Shown: positions 35,562 through 46,008, numbered from the stretch's first letter. The stretch is DNA of 58,565 bases from JAVBLD01 sp031553705 (GCA_031553705.1 JAVBLD010000043.1:1-58565); one strand, 5' to 3'. Made by a program: numbers and translations. The notes: a model not told the origin generated them from the letters alone.

Positions 35562-37853
35562 ATGAAGAGGAATAGAAAAAATTTTTGGATATACATCGGA
35601 ATGGTCTCTCTATTCGGTATTTTAATTTATGGAGCGCTCGACATGAGTAAAATGTTTCCTCCCAGTTCAGTATCTTCATCATTCCATTCTGAGAGCAGCG
35701 CTTTCGAAATGTTTAAAAGTATCATTACAACCAATTTAGAAAACTCCTTTACTATATTGTTATTTCAAATCATTGTAATTCTGATTACCGTCCGGCTTTT
35801 TTCCCAGATATTCAGATTCATCGGACAACCAGGCGTTATTGGAGAAATTACTGCAGGTATTGTGCTAGGTCCCTCTCTATTAGGATATTTTTTCCCTGAA
35901 TTCTTTCATTTCCTCTTTCCTCCCGAATCCCTAGGTAATCTGAATATACTGAGTCAAATCGGATTGATATTTTTTATGTTTATCATCGGGATGGAACTGG
36001 ATTTCGGTACATTAAAAAACAAAATAAATGAAACTCTGGTTATAAGTCATGCCGGAATTGTCGTTCCTTTTTTCTTAGGTATCTCATCGTCTTTCCTTGT
36101 ATATCAGAAATATGCTGCCGCTCAAAGTGAATTTCTTCCTTTTGCTTTATTTATCGGAATCTCAATGAGTATCACGGCTTTCCCGGTATTGGCACGTATT
36201 GTTCAGGAGCGAAATATGACTAAAAGTTCTGTTGGAATTCTTTCTATCGCTTCCGCTGCGAATGACGATGTCACTGCCTGGTGTCTGCTGGCCATAGTGA
36301 TAGCCATAGTTAAAGCAGGTACCTTTACCAGCGCCCTATACACTATCGCTTTAACCTTACTGTTTATCGGATTTATCCTAGGGATCGTACGCCCATTCTT
36401 GAAAAAAGTAGGAAATATGTATGCCGACTCCGAAGTGATCAATAAAACATTTGTCGGATTTATCTTCCTAATTATGATTACTTCGGCCGTTATTACGGAA
36501 ATTATCGGGATACATGCGCTTTTCGGTGCATTTATGGCCGGAGTGATTATGCCATCCAACATTGGTTTTAGGAAAATTATGATGGAAAAAGTTGAAGATA
36601 TTTCACTGGTCTTTTTTCTACCGTTTTTTTTCGCGTACACTGGCTTACATACCGAAATAGGAGTCATTAATACTCCGGAACTGTGGGGAATATGTTTGTT
36701 CTTTATTTTTATTGCTATTCTGGGTAAGTTAGGAGGATGCGCGATAGCAGCACGCCTGGTTGGAGAAAGCTGGAAAGACAGTCTGATTATCGGAACGCTG
36801 ATGAATACCAGAGGTCTTATGCAACTCATAGCTCTTAATATTGGTTACGAAATGGGAATATTATCTCCGGAAATATTTGTTATTTTGATGCTTATGGCTT
36901 TGGTTACCACTTTTATGACTACTCCCCTGTTGAACTTTATCAAAAAGCTATTTGCTGCCAGGAAAAAACAAATTGGCCATGCATTTAAACTTCTGCTCTC
37001 TTTCGGGCGGTTGGAAAGCGGAAAGACACTGCTCTCGCTTATGCACCTTATATGGGGTAAACAATTGAACGAGATTAATATTATTGCCGCCCACTATACG
37101 TTGGGAACCGATCTTAATCCGGTAAAAGCGAAACAGTATGCCCAAGAAAGCTTCAAATTCCTGGATGACGCAGCAGCAGACCTGCACCTGAAAATCGATA
37201 AACGATACAAGGTTACCGACAGGATAACTCATGAACTGATCCGGCTGACTGGTCAGGAGCAGATCGACCTTTTGTTATTGGGAGCAGGTCCCCGGTTTAT
37301 GGAAAGAAAAATGATAGCTGCACCGGAACAGAGTAAATACCGTCCTTTTTTCCGGTTGTTTTCCATACTGCAGAACAACTCGCTTCACCTCCCCAATAAT
37401 TTAATGAAAGAGAAAACGGAGGCTATGATCCAGAAAATAAATCGTAATATCGCTATTTTTGTGAACCGGAGCCCCGCATCTATTCATAAGCTATATCTCC
37501 TGATAGATGGGTATGAAGATATATCTTTACTTACCTATATACATTCTTTGGTTAAAAATGACGAAATTACCATCCGGGTCTGTTTCCTGAAACGGGATTC
37601 GGCCGACCCGATACTTCAGAAAAACGTAGCTGATATTATTACCGGTAATCCGAATCGTTTTATCATGGATGAACCTCTTTGCGAAAACCCATTATTGCGT
37701 CAACCGGACAACATGCTGATCCTAAGCTATAAGACATGTAATACCATTGCAAAGGATCAACCGCTTTACGAGACATTGCCGTCATTACTGGTAATTCGGG
37801 AAGCCAAAAAGAAAAATCTCCGGTCTACAAAAAATAATCATCGGTTGCCCTGA
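35562..37853 (+). CDS. CPA2-family cation:proton antiporter
   Basis: The 763-residue protein has an N-terminal TM segment, then about 12 TM segments (about 60-460) of the Na+/H+ exchanger fold: FRFIGQPGVIGEITAGIVLGP split across TM1-2, IGISMSITAFPVLARI, and SIASAANDDVTAWCLLAI with the Asp-Asp ion site. The C-terminal cytoplasmic part (about 470-763) has two weakly conserved USP-like halves. It likely exchanges Na+ or K+ for protons. The stop overlaps the 3' end of the convergent DUF6057 gene by 16 nt. Confidence 0.92.
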   Translation: MKRNRKNFWIYIGMVSLFGILIYGALDMSKMFPPSSVSSSFHSESSAFEMFKSIITTNLENSFTILLFQIIVILITVRLFSQIFRFIGQPGVIGEITAGIVLGPSLLGYFFPEFFHFLFPPESLGNLNILSQIGLIFFMFIIGMELDFGTLKNKINETLVISHAGIVVPFFLGISSSFLVYQKYAAAQSEFLPFALFIGISMSITAFPVLARIVQERNMTKSSVGILSIASAANDDVTAWCLLAIVIAIVKAGTFTSALYTIALTLLFIGFILGIVRPFLKKVGNMYADSEVINKTFVGFIFLIMITSAVITEIIGIHALFGAFMAGVIMPSNIGFRKIMMEKVEDISLVFFLPFFFAYTGLHTEIGVINTPELWGICLFFIFIAILGKLGGCAIAARLVGESWKDSLIIGTLMNTRGLMQLIALNIGYEMGILSPEIFVILMLMALVTTFMTTPLLNFIKKLFAARKKQIGHAFKLLLSFGRLESGKTLLSLMHLIWGKQLNEINIIAAHYTLGTDLNPVKAKQYAQESFKFLDDAAADLHLKIDKRYKVTDRITHELIRLTGQEQIDLLLLGAGPRFMERKMIAAPEQSKYRPFFRLFSILQNNSLHLPNNLMKEKTEAMIQKINRNIAIFVNRSPASIHKLYLLIDGYEDISLLTYIHSLVKNDEITIRVCFLKRDSADPILQKNVADIITGNPNRFIMDEPLCENPLLRQPDNMLILSYKTCNTIAKDQPLYETLPSLLVIREAKKKNLRSTKNNHRLP

Positions 37854-39598
37854 TTTGCAAACTGAAGATAATACCAGAATGTTTTATTATACTTCTGTAA
37901 AGCCTGCTTGGCTATAGAAAGTTTTCCCTGGTATTGAGCCGTTATCCGGGTATATTCCTGAAAAGCCTGCCGGGTTTCGAAAGTGATCGGATAAGCTGAA
38001 GGATCCTGCTTTCCCATATCGATAGCCACCATCAATGCCTCTTCGTAAACTTTCGGTAACTTTTTCACAGAAGTATAAGGAGAGAGCCTTAAAATAGAGA
38101 TAAACTTACCAAGTTCCCGATCCAGCAGTAACCCGCACAATATATAATCGACAACTTTCCGGTTGGATGGAGCAGCATCAAATACCCTTGCCATATCCGA
38201 TAAAAACGGACGGGCTCCGATAAAGAAATTATTTCCTCCGACCTCAGTTTCCGGTAGATTTTGGTCGCGTTTTAACAACTCTATTTCCCGGTACCTGTCG
38301 TCGACCCATTTGCTATATAAAGTAGCGTTATCCAATATTTGCAAGTATTTTTCCGCCAGTCCGAAATCTTTTTTCTTGAGATGCAATTCGATCAGACTTT
38401 TCAATGTCCGGAAATCGACACTCCAGGGAGTACTCACCGACGCATCAAAGTTCCAGTGAATAGCCTCATTATACACTCCTAGCGTATTATAAAGCTCGCT
38501 TCCCCAAACCATATTCAAATACTCCAATGTACGAGGTAAATAGAGACATTCCGACCCATTCACCGGAAAATCGAATAAACGTTCAGGAAGAGCATCCTGT
38601 TTAGCCAATGCTAAGGTTGCAAAGTACAATATTCCCGTATTCGGATTTTTTATCGATTGTACAACCTCAAAAACCTTATCCTCATTACCGGAGCGTATTG
38701 CATGATCCATTGTCATCAGTTGTTCAAACTCCCGCTCGTAAACCCGCTGAAACAAATAGTATCCCATTCCCAGAATCATCGCAATGTTCAGTAAATAAAT
38801 GATGATCTGCTTTTTCGCAACTCTTTTTCTAACCAATATTGTATACAAAAACAACAGAATTACCCAAGCGTATGTAATATAAACCAGTCTCCCGGCAAAA
38901 GGCATTTGGTCGATCTGGGAAAGGGTATAGAGTTTTCCGGCCGGTATAAGGCAAACCGTATGTTTCCACACATACGGGTAACAGAGCGGAAGGATTATCC
39001 ATATTGGAATGATCAGGTAACGTACCGGTCCCCGGCTTTTCCAACATTCATACAGGATAAAAGTAAAATACAAAGCAATCACACCTCCCGGCGATAAGAG
39101 AATAAAGATCAGCGGAAATAAAAAAATAAAGGTCAGATATCTGTAATGTTGTTTTTTCACGCTCAAATAAAAATAGTTTAGCGCAAAAAAGAGCATGATC
39201 CGTACTGATTCGGCTACAACAAAGAAGTTGCTACACTGCAAGGCGAATACAAATAACACCGGAAAGATACGAAATACCAGCCATTTGTCATCCGGGTATA
39301 TCTTATTCAATATACCACGTACGCAATACCAGACAATGACCAGGAAAAGCGTCTGCAATATGGCTCCAACGACCGGCCAACGATAAAACTGAGTGATAAA
39401 ATAACCAACGTAATCCGATAATCCGCCGGGTTGTTCGAGATACCTTTTGAAATATTCCCAAGTATGCACAAAAAAACCGGATTCTTCCCAATAAAGGATA
39501 TGATGGCGATAAAAAATAAACCAAAAAACAAATACCAACGGAAACAGTAGAAAAACTATACTCTCCGGATGTTTTATAATAGATTTATTACGACTCAT
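37838..39598 (-). CDS. DUF6057-type multi-pass membrane protein
   Basis: The 586-residue protein has about ten to eleven hydrophobic segments in residues 15-290, followed by a soluble C-terminal half rich in helix-turn-helix pairs, resembling TPR-like repeats (about 290-580). I assign DUF6057 from overall layout. In Bacteroidales these proteins often lie next to a TolB-like lipoprotein, as here 27 nt downstream of it. Suggested role: assembly or surveillance at the inner membrane together with that lipoprotein. This is inference only. Confidence 0.72.
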   Translation of the reverse strand: MSRNKSIIKHPESIVFLLFPLVFVFWFIFYRHHILYWEESGFFVHTWEYFKRYLEQPGGLSDYVGYFITQFYRWPVVGAILQTLFLVIVWYCVRGILNKIYPDDKWLVFRIFPVLFVFALQCSNFFVVAESVRIMLFFALNYFYLSVKKQHYRYLTFIFLFPLIFILLSPGGVIALYFTFILYECWKSRGPVRYLIIPIWIILPLCYPYVWKHTVCLIPAGKLYTLSQIDQMPFAGRLVYITYAWVILLFLYTILVRKRVAKKQIIIYLLNIAMILGMGYYLFQRVYEREFEQLMTMDHAIRSGNEDKVFEVVQSIKNPNTGILYFATLALAKQDALPERLFDFPVNGSECLYLPRTLEYLNMVWGSELYNTLGVYNEAIHWNFDASVSTPWSVDFRTLKSLIELHLKKKDFGLAEKYLQILDNATLYSKWVDDRYREIELLKRDQNLPETEVGGNNFFIGARPFLSDMARVFDAAPSNRKVVDYILCGLLLDRELGKFISILRLSPYTSVKKLPKVYEEALMVAIDMGKQDPSAYPITFETRQAFQEYTRITAQYQGKLSIAKQALQKYNKTFWYYLQFANQGNR

Positions 39599-39625
39599 AG
39601 TTATTTTATCTATAGACCTGATTCT

Positions 39626-41089
39626 TTATTTTACAGACACCGCAGTTACGGGGGAGAGCTTCACAGTATGTTCGATCTGATATGGAGTGATCTTTATCTC
39701 CGTGCGGATAAACTCCGGTATATTATACGATTTTAAAAAATAAGTATAGAAACGAGGATCCTTCTGCGGCAACAAAAACGGTTTGTGCATTTTTCCCTGT
39801 TGGTCGAATCTGGATATATAAAAACGGGTATACCGACCGTCCATACGGCGGCTACTGAATATGATCCACCTGCCGTTCGACGACCAGGAGTGGTAGCTTT
39901 CCACATCATCGCTATTCATAATCTCCGTATCCACATCATCACCGGTTGCCAGATCAATCATTCTTAGGTCAGCTTCTTTATGCCATATCGGAAATGCTCC
40001 GCAATCGGCCAATGTATAAAGCAGGTAACGACCATCCGGAGAGATCCGGGGAAAACTGGCACTTTTATTATGCTTAACCGGATCAAATACGGTTTCCAAA
40101 GAATCCGCCAACCGGCCGGTTTCTGGGTCAAAAGCTATACGGTAAATGCCATACTTTGTTTTCTGATATTCAAAAGGCATCTCTTTCGCCTCTGCACGAC
40201 ACATATAAAGCCATTTCCCATCCGGTGACCAGGCGGGGAATGTCTCAAAATATATTTTTTCATTAAAGCGATTGTCAACCAGAACTTTTTTATTCCGGAC
40301 ATCATAGATGATTAGGTCCGACGCCCGGTCATACACCTCTATTTTCTTCTCCTGGTAAGCATGAAAAGCCTGATTGGTATTATTTACAGAAAAAACAATA
40401 TAATTACCGGAAGGGTGCCACATCGGATAAGTCCCCTGGCCGATAGTTTTTGAAGTGGCCAAATCGATTTTCTCGATTCTTCCGTTACTTACCACAATTG
40501 TTCCTCCGTTTTCTTTACGAACGTGAAACATAAAACTCCCGGCATCATAATTGTGGAAGGCATGGCAGTTCACACATCCTTTATCCAAAAGCGAATTATG
40601 TATAACAGGTTTCTCATCGAATGCAGTTAAATCGCGCTGATATATTCCCATCCCGCCCCATAATTCATAGCCCGGTTCAATCAGCCGATAAGCGATATGC
40701 GGATCTACCGGATCTTCTGCCACCATTATTTCAAAAGAATTGTATATCGACCACTCTTTTTGGTTTTTCATACGGGCACACACCTGTACCTCTAATGTTT
40801 TTCCCTTTTGTTCATATAGTACTTTTTTCCATCTCTTTTCCGGAATCCTAATGCTCTCTTTTCCTTTTATATGCATCAGTTCGGTGCCTCCGGACGTAAA
40901 ACGGACATAACACCGGTCGGCATTCTTTACTTCAAAATTCAGCGGAGCAATATTGAAAGGTACCACCACACCGGTATAATCCGGAAATATATCAGGTAGC
41001 CCGGGCATTTGCCGGGCATTTTTCATGTTATCTCCACATCCGTATGCGAAAAGAAAACACGCAATCCAAAAAGTAAATACCTTCATCAT
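39626..41089 (-). CDS. TolB-like WD40/PD40 lipoprotein with a CxxCH motif
   Basis: A 487-residue predicted lipoprotein (signal ending FAYGC, Cys18). An N-terminal beta domain of about 110 residues is followed by a heme-c type motif Cys172-x2-Cys175-His176 (GCVNCHAF) and then PD40/TolB beta-propeller repeats: YPMWHPSGNYIVFSVN, FPAWSPDGKWLYMCRA, FPRISPDGRYLLYTLA and YHSWSSNGRWIIFSSR. If heme is attached, this would be a propeller cytochrome. No cytochrome c maturation genes are in the window. Relatives in Bacteroides are sometimes labelled cytochrome c biogenesis proteins. It is co-oriented with the DUF6057 gene. Confidence 0.85.
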   Translation of the reverse strand: MMKVFTFWIACFLFAYGCGDNMKNARQMPGLPDIFPDYTGVVVPFNIAPLNFEVKNADRCYVRFTSGGTELMHIKGKESIRIPEKRWKKVLYEQKGKTLEVQVCARMKNQKEWSIYNSFEIMVAEDPVDPHIAYRLIEPGYELWGGMGIYQRDLTAFDEKPVIHNSLLDKGCVNCHAFHNYDAGSFMFHVRKENGGTIVVSNGRIEKIDLATSKTIGQGTYPMWHPSGNYIVFSVNNTNQAFHAYQEKKIEVYDRASDLIIYDVRNKKVLVDNRFNEKIYFETFPAWSPDGKWLYMCRAEAKEMPFEYQKTKYGIYRIAFDPETGRLADSLETVFDPVKHNKSASFPRISPDGRYLLYTLADCGAFPIWHKEADLRMIDLATGDDVDTEIMNSDDVESYHSWSSNGRWIIFSSRRMDGRYTRFYISRFDQQGKMHKPFLLPQKDPRFYTYFLKSYNIPEFIRTEIKITPYQIEHTVKLSPVTAVSVK

Positions 41090-41163
41090 AGTGTGTCAAA
41101 CCGTCTTTCGAAACTCTTTAGTTTACTTTACAATCAAAAATTTTTTTTTCAAATCCGGTATTC

Positions 41164-41970
41164 CTATATCACCGCTTTCCGTATCCGGATCAATTTTTCC
41201 AGTACCCCTTCCAACAAATCCAAATGCAGCATATTTGCCCCGTCGGATTTAGCATTTTTAGGATCAGGATGTGTTTCAATAAAGATACCGTCAGCCCCCA
41301 CTGCAATACCTGCCTTAGCAATTGTTTCAATTAGCTGGGGTTGTCCGCCGGTCACGCCCGACGACTGATTTGGTTGCTGCAACGAGTGAGTGACATCCAC
41401 GATCACAGGGCATTGGCAAGTTTGTTGCATAATTGCGATTCCCCGGAAATCCACAATCAGATCCTGATAGCCGAACGTCGTACCGCGTTCTGTTACCACT
41501 ACGTCTTCATTTCCCGATTCCCTCACCTTATCGGCAGCAAAACGCATCGCATCCGGTGAAAGGAACTGCCCTTTCTTGATATTCACAACCCGTCCGGTCT
41601 TTGCCGCAGCGACCAACAGATCCGTCTGGCGACACAAAAATGCCGGGATCTGTAACACATCTACATACTCGGCAGCCATAATGGCATCTTCAACACTATG
41701 AATATCGGTCACAACCGGTATCTGAAAATCTTTCCTGACTTTCTCCAAGATTTTCAATGCTTTTTCATCGCCGATTCCGACGAATGAATCCAGCCGCGAA
41801 CGATTGGCTTTTTTAAACGATCCCTTAAATATGTAAGGAATACCTAATTTATCGGTAAGTTCAGAGATATGTCCGGCGATATCCATTGCCATTTTTTCTC
41901 CTTCAATCACACAAGGTCCAGCAAGCAAAAAAAACATTTCCTGATCTGTAATCTGTTTCAATATCTTCAT
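41164..41970 (-). CDS. kdsA: 3-deoxy-8-phosphooctulonate synthase (KDO-8-P synthase)
   Basis: 268 residues, normal length. It condenses PEP with arabinose 5-phosphate, the first committed step to Kdo for lipopolysaccharide. Motifs are LLAGPCVIEGE, FKGSFKKANRSRLDSF, PVVTDIHSV, NIKKGQFLSP, ERGTTFGYQDLIVDFR, DVTHSLQQPN and FIETHPDP. It lies 49 nt downstream of rarA on the same strand. Confidence 0.97.
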   Translation of the reverse strand: MKILKQITDQEMFFLLAGPCVIEGEKMAMDIAGHISELTDKLGIPYIFKGSFKKANRSRLDSFVGIGDEKALKILEKVRKDFQIPVVTDIHSVEDAIMAAEYVDVLQIPAFLCRQTDLLVAAAKTGRVVNIKKGQFLSPDAMRFAADKVRESGNEDVVVTERGTTFGYQDLIVDFRGIAIMQQTCQCPVIVDVTHSLQQPNQSSGVTGGQPQLIETIAKAGIAVGADGIFIETHPDPKNAKSDGANMLHLDLLEGVLEKLIRIRKAVI

Positions 41971-42019
41971 ATATTATTATTTAAATTTAGAAGTTAAGCC
42001 CCCCGCTTCTAACTAACAT

Positions 42020-43297
42020 CTATCTATACTTTTTCCACCATATTTTCAATCGCTCCAGTATTTTCAGCTCCTGGGCGTTTTGCTGCGGTTTATAAAATAC
42101 CGCCTGCTTCAGTTCTTCTGGCATATATTCCTGTTCTACGAAATTACCGGGATAATTGTGCGAATATTTATAATCTTTGCCATAATTCAATTCTTTCATC
42201 AGCTTGGTAGGCGCATTCCGCAAATGCAAAGGTACCTGTACGTTACCCGTCTGTTTTACCAATTGTATCGCCTCGTCGATGGCCAGATAAGCAGAGTTGC
42301 TTTTCGGCGAAGTCGCCAGATATACCAGGCATTCTGATAGTGTAATCCTTGCTTCCGGCATACCAATCTTATGCACAATATCAAAACACGTATTCGCTAT
42401 CAGCATTGCATTCGGATTAGCCAGGCCGATATCTTCCGATGCTAAAATCAACAGCCGCCGGGCGATAAATTTAGGATCCTCTCCCCCTTCCAACATCCGC
42501 GCCATATAATAAAGCGCCGCATTCGGATCGCTCCCTCTTACCGATTTGATCATCGCCGATATGATGTCGTAGTGCTGCTCTCCATCCTTATCGTACATCA
42601 ACGGGTTTTCCTGCAGCTCTCTCTTTACTGTTTCATTATCTATGACAATTTCGCCCACGGGCTGTGCATTTACCACCAATTCCAGGATATTCAGTACCTT
42701 TCTTGCATCGCCGCCGCTATATGAAATCAACGCTTCCTTTTCCTTTACCACAATCGGCTTCTCTTTCAGGTAAAAATCACTTGTTACCGCTTTGTCGATC
42801 AATTGCTCCAAATCTCTCTTCTCCAATGCTTTTAATACATACACCTGACACCGTGACAATAACGGAGAGATCACCTCAAAAGAGGGATTTTCGGTCGTAG
42901 CGCCGATCAAAGTAATCGTACCTTTCTCAACAGCTGATAACAAGGAGTCCTGCTGTGACTTCGAAAAACGGTGGATTTCATCGATAAAAAGAATCGGATT
43001 CGGAGTATTGAAAAACCGCTGACTTTCGGCTTTCTGAATCACATCCCGGACATCTTTTACTCCGGAACTAACAGCACTCAGCACATAAAAAGGTCGGTTC
43101 AACTGTTCCGCAACGATCGTTGCCAGGGTAGTTTTCCCGACGCCGGGAGGTCCCCACAGGATAAAGGAGGATATAACCCCTGACTCTATCATCTTGCGCA
43201 AAACCTTACCTTCTCCTACCAAATGCTGCTGTCCGATATAATCATCCAGCTTCTTCGGGCGCATTCGTTCCGCTAAAGGTTTATTATCCATAGACAA
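42020..43297 (-). CDS. rarA: Replication-associated recombination protein A
   Basis: A 425-residue AAA+ ATPase (MgsA/RarA, WRNIP1 homologue) with LAERMRPKKLDDYIGQQHLVG, Walker A ILWGPPGVGKTTLA, Walker B LFIDEIHRFSKSQQD, sensor 1 ATTENPSFEVISPLLSRC, and the C-terminal tetramerisation part KYSHNYPGNFVEQEYMPEEL. It acts at stalled forks. It is upstream of kdsA on the same strand, without functional link. Confidence 0.96.
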   Translation of the reverse strand: MSMDNKPLAERMRPKKLDDYIGQQHLVGEGKVLRKMIESGVISSFILWGPPGVGKTTLATIVAEQLNRPFYVLSAVSSGVKDVRDVIQKAESQRFFNTPNPILFIDEIHRFSKSQQDSLLSAVEKGTITLIGATTENPSFEVISPLLSRCQVYVLKALEKRDLEQLIDKAVTSDFYLKEKPIVVKEKEALISYSGGDARKVLNILELVVNAQPVGEIVIDNETVKRELQENPLMYDKDGEQHYDIISAMIKSVRGSDPNAALYYMARMLEGGEDPKFIARRLLILASEDIGLANPNAMLIANTCFDIVHKIGMPEARITLSECLVYLATSPKSNSAYLAIDEAIQLVKQTGNVQVPLHLRNAPTKLMKELNYGKDYKYSHNYPGNFVEQEYMPEELKQAVFYKPQQNAQELKILERLKIWWKKYR

Positions 43298-43410
43298 AGG
43301 TTATATTCTTTACAAAGATAGACATTTAATTTTTCATTTTCTTCCCCTTACTAAATGAAAAATAAAAAAGATAAAATAGGTTTCCTCAAAAATTTTGACC
43401 CGTACTCCAC

Positions 43411-45513
43411 TTAATGTTGAAAACGAAACTCATCCACAATTTCCAACAATGCTGCTCCATATTTTTCTATCGTTTTCTTGCCGATGCCCGGTATCTTCAT
43501 TAACTCCTTCCGGTCGGCAGGCAACAGGTTGCAGATCCCGACCAAAGCCCTCTGATGCAATATCGTATATGCCGGGAGTTTATACCGCTCAGCCTCCGTC
43601 TTACGCCAAGCCAGCAAGGTTTTATACAGCACCGGATTTTGGATATCATCCGATACAACCACCTTTTCCGGTTGCTTTTTCACTTTCGATTTTTCCAGCA
43701 TCGATTTGGCTTTTGCCTCCAGATAATGCTTTATTGTAAATTCGCCGGAACAAGCCTCCAGTACAGCCAGTTTTACCATAGCTTCCTGGTGCAGACGCCC
43801 TAAAGCCTCGTTCAAGCTCTTAGCCACCTCTTTGTTATCGATCTCAGGCATCCCTTTTTCCAATAAAGGCTTAACAATTTCCGCCATATTCCGGTTAAAA
43901 TAGTTCATCCCCTTGCCTATCCGCTCTTTTAACACTTCGTCATACTCATAGTCGGCGCTTTGCATCACCAGCCGGTGTAACTGCGGTTTGAATTTATCTC
44001 CGACATCCGCTATTTCCGTATGACACTTTTCTCGCTTTTCCCGCCATAATGCAGCCTGCTCCGGATAAACGTTTGCCAAATGCTCATTATATACCCGGGC
44101 TACTCCTGCAATACGCCGAAGAAGAGGTTTATAATCAAAACAATCTGCCAGTAATTCTAGGTAATAGGCGCGACGCGCATTCTTCAACTGTTCGCTGCCC
44201 GGCTGATTTTGTCCGATATATTCGGTAAAATTCTTGATTGCATGGTCATTGATTACGGCATAGCGATTTACCGGAGAACTTAGTACCAGTCCCTCCAATG
44301 TCTTACAACGGCTCAATGCCACATACACCTGTCCATGTGTGAAAGCAGAACCAGCATCAATGATGGCACGCTCAAATGTCAACCCCTGACTTTTATGTAT
44401 TGTGATCGCCCAAGCCGCTTTTAATGGATACTGTTTAAAAGTGCCTTCCACAGTTTCAATAATATCCCTTGTCTCCGGATCTATCGTGTATTTTGTATTT
44501 GTCCATTCCCCCTCTGCAACCGCAATCTCATGGGCATCCCCCTCGCTCTTCACTACGATACGATCCTGGCTGATAGCCGTAATCATCCCTATTTTACCGT
44601 TATAATACCGTTTTTCAGACGAGGTATCATTTTGTACAAACATCACCTGCGCTCCTTTTTTCAAAATAAGGTGCTGATCGGTCGGAAAAGAGTATTCAGG
44701 AAAGTTTCCGGTAATCTCGGCAGCAAAGCTATATGCTTTTTCAACCAACGCATCCATTTTAGCTCCATTCAGCCGCTGAGCCTGATAATTATGAGTCGTC
44801 AGAGTAATATACCCTTCTTCGTCTTTCGGATCAAAACGGGGTATATACCGGCTGTTCAACTCCCGCAAAGTGGCCTCATCCGTCCGGTTATCCCTGATTT
44901 TATTCAATAAATCGATAAATTTCCGGTCGGATTGACGGAATACATGTGTCAGTTCAATACTGATATAAGATGTTTCCCGCAAAGCAATGCTATTAAAAAA
45001 GAACGGCGAATCATAATACTCTTTCAATAATGCCCATTCGTCCTCTTTCACTACCGGTGCCAATTGCTGTAAATCGCCGATCATCAATAATTGTACTCCC
45101 CCGAATGGCCTGGAATGATCCTTAAACCGGCGCAGTATGCCATCCACAGCATCCAACAAATCGGCCCGTACCATGCTGATTTCGTCAATTACCAACAGAT
45201 CCAGACTCCGAATGATATCGATTTTAGTCTTACTAAACCTGTTCACATGTCCTTCTTTATCAGCCATCTGTACACTTTTCCCCACCACATAGGGGCCAAA
45301 GGGCAACTGAAAGAATGAATGAATCGTCACCCCTCCCGCATTAATTGCCGCTACGCCTGTCGGCGCCAGGACAATCATACGCTTCGGGGAAATCTGTTTC
45401 AGTTTACGCAAAAAAGTTGTCTTCCCGGTTCCCGCCTTTCCTGTTAAGAATACATTCGTTCCGGTATATTGAACAAAATCAAAAGCAAGTTCTATCTGAG
45501 GATTTGTTTCCAT
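43411..45513 (-). CDS. PIF1-like helicase with C-terminal HRDC domain
   Basis: A 700-residue superfamily 1B helicase. Walker A VFLTGKAGTGKTTFLRKL and the LAPTGVAAINAGGVTIHSFF motif are typical of PIF1. LVIDEISMVRADLLD (motif II), GDLQQLAPV (motif III) and AITIHKSQGLTFERAIID, then YVALSRCKTLEGL (motifs V-VI) follow. A coiled region precedes an HRDC domain (about 615-695, LPAYTILHQRALVGICNLLP). It probably unwinds DNA in repair or recombination; HRDC fusion suggests structured DNA substrates. Confidence 0.93.
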   Translation of the reverse strand: METNPQIELAFDFVQYTGTNVFLTGKAGTGKTTFLRKLKQISPKRMIVLAPTGVAAINAGGVTIHSFFQLPFGPYVVGKSVQMADKEGHVNRFSKTKIDIIRSLDLLVIDEISMVRADLLDAVDGILRRFKDHSRPFGGVQLLMIGDLQQLAPVVKEDEWALLKEYYDSPFFFNSIALRETSYISIELTHVFRQSDRKFIDLLNKIRDNRTDEATLRELNSRYIPRFDPKDEEGYITLTTHNYQAQRLNGAKMDALVEKAYSFAAEITGNFPEYSFPTDQHLILKKGAQVMFVQNDTSSEKRYYNGKIGMITAISQDRIVVKSEGDAHEIAVAEGEWTNTKYTIDPETRDIIETVEGTFKQYPLKAAWAITIHKSQGLTFERAIIDAGSAFTHGQVYVALSRCKTLEGLVLSSPVNRYAVINDHAIKNFTEYIGQNQPGSEQLKNARRAYYLELLADCFDYKPLLRRIAGVARVYNEHLANVYPEQAALWREKREKCHTEIADVGDKFKPQLHRLVMQSADYEYDEVLKERIGKGMNYFNRNMAEIVKPLLEKGMPEIDNKEVAKSLNEALGRLHQEAMVKLAVLEACSGEFTIKHYLEAKAKSMLEKSKVKKQPEKVVVSDDIQNPVLYKTLLAWRKTEAERYKLPAYTILHQRALVGICNLLPADRKELMKIPGIGKKTIEKYGAALLEIVDEFRFQH

Positions 45514-45903
45514 GTTTACAGCTGCCTATAAACGTTTTTGTTTTTATATAACAGGCCTAACGCTTCCACAAAGATAAAATAATCTTTAAATATATAAAAG
45601 TAAATTATTGACAGAACAACATCTATTAAAACGAATACCCTATCTTTTTCCGGACAAAAAATTAAGCGGCAGAATTCACATTATCGTTCATTAGTTCATA
45701 TTATTTTTTCTGATATTCATATCATTAATTAAATATACAGATAACCGTCCTACGCAATCTTAATTGTAACACATTAGGTAACACGAAACACCCGAGAACA
45801 CCCCTTCCTACTCCAAAATTCCCCAATTTCCCCTTCCGCAATCCGAAAATAGAAAATCCCATACGTTCTCGACGCGCGAAATTTAAGTCATTGATTACAA
45901 AAT
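45514..45903. other. Non-coding region between helicase start and tRNA-Gly
   Basis: About 390 nt. It must contain the helicase promoter, but no TAnnTTTG is clear. A C-rich stretch at about 45785-45840 is unlike the surrounding AT-rich DNA. A 62-codon minus frame crosses it but has low-complexity composition and begins in the tRNA terminator. I see no RNA gene or repeat. Confidence 0.4.
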
Positions 45904-45932
45904 AAAAAGACAACCATTTCTGATTGCCTTTT
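45904..45932 (-). terminator. Terminator of tRNA-Gly
   Basis: On the minus strand AGGCAATC pairs with GGTTGTCT (8 bp with G-U pairs), followed by TTTTTATTTT, directly after the tRNA 3' end. Confidence 0.65.
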
Positions 45933-45935
45933 ACG

Positions 45936-46008
45936 AGCGAAAAACGGGGCTCGAACCCGCGACCCCGACCTTGGGAAGGTCGTGCTCTACCAACTGAGCT
46001 ACTTTCGC
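45936..46008 (-). tRNA. tRNA-Gly(CCC)
   Basis: 73 nt with all arms: acceptor GCGAAAG/TTTTCGC, D arm GCTC-AGTTGGTA-GAGC, anticodon stem CGACC/GGTCG around loop TTCCCAA (anticodon CCC), and T arm GCGGG/CCCGT with loop TTCGAGC. Discriminator base is T. The CCA end is not encoded and must be added after transcription. It reads GGG glycine codons. It has a near-consensus promoter and its own terminator. Confidence 0.95.

Noticed and set aside
45725..45913. 62-codon minus-strand frame downstream of tRNA-Gly
   Set aside because: It begins inside the tRNA terminator, has no ribosome site and the composition looks like translated non-coding DNA.
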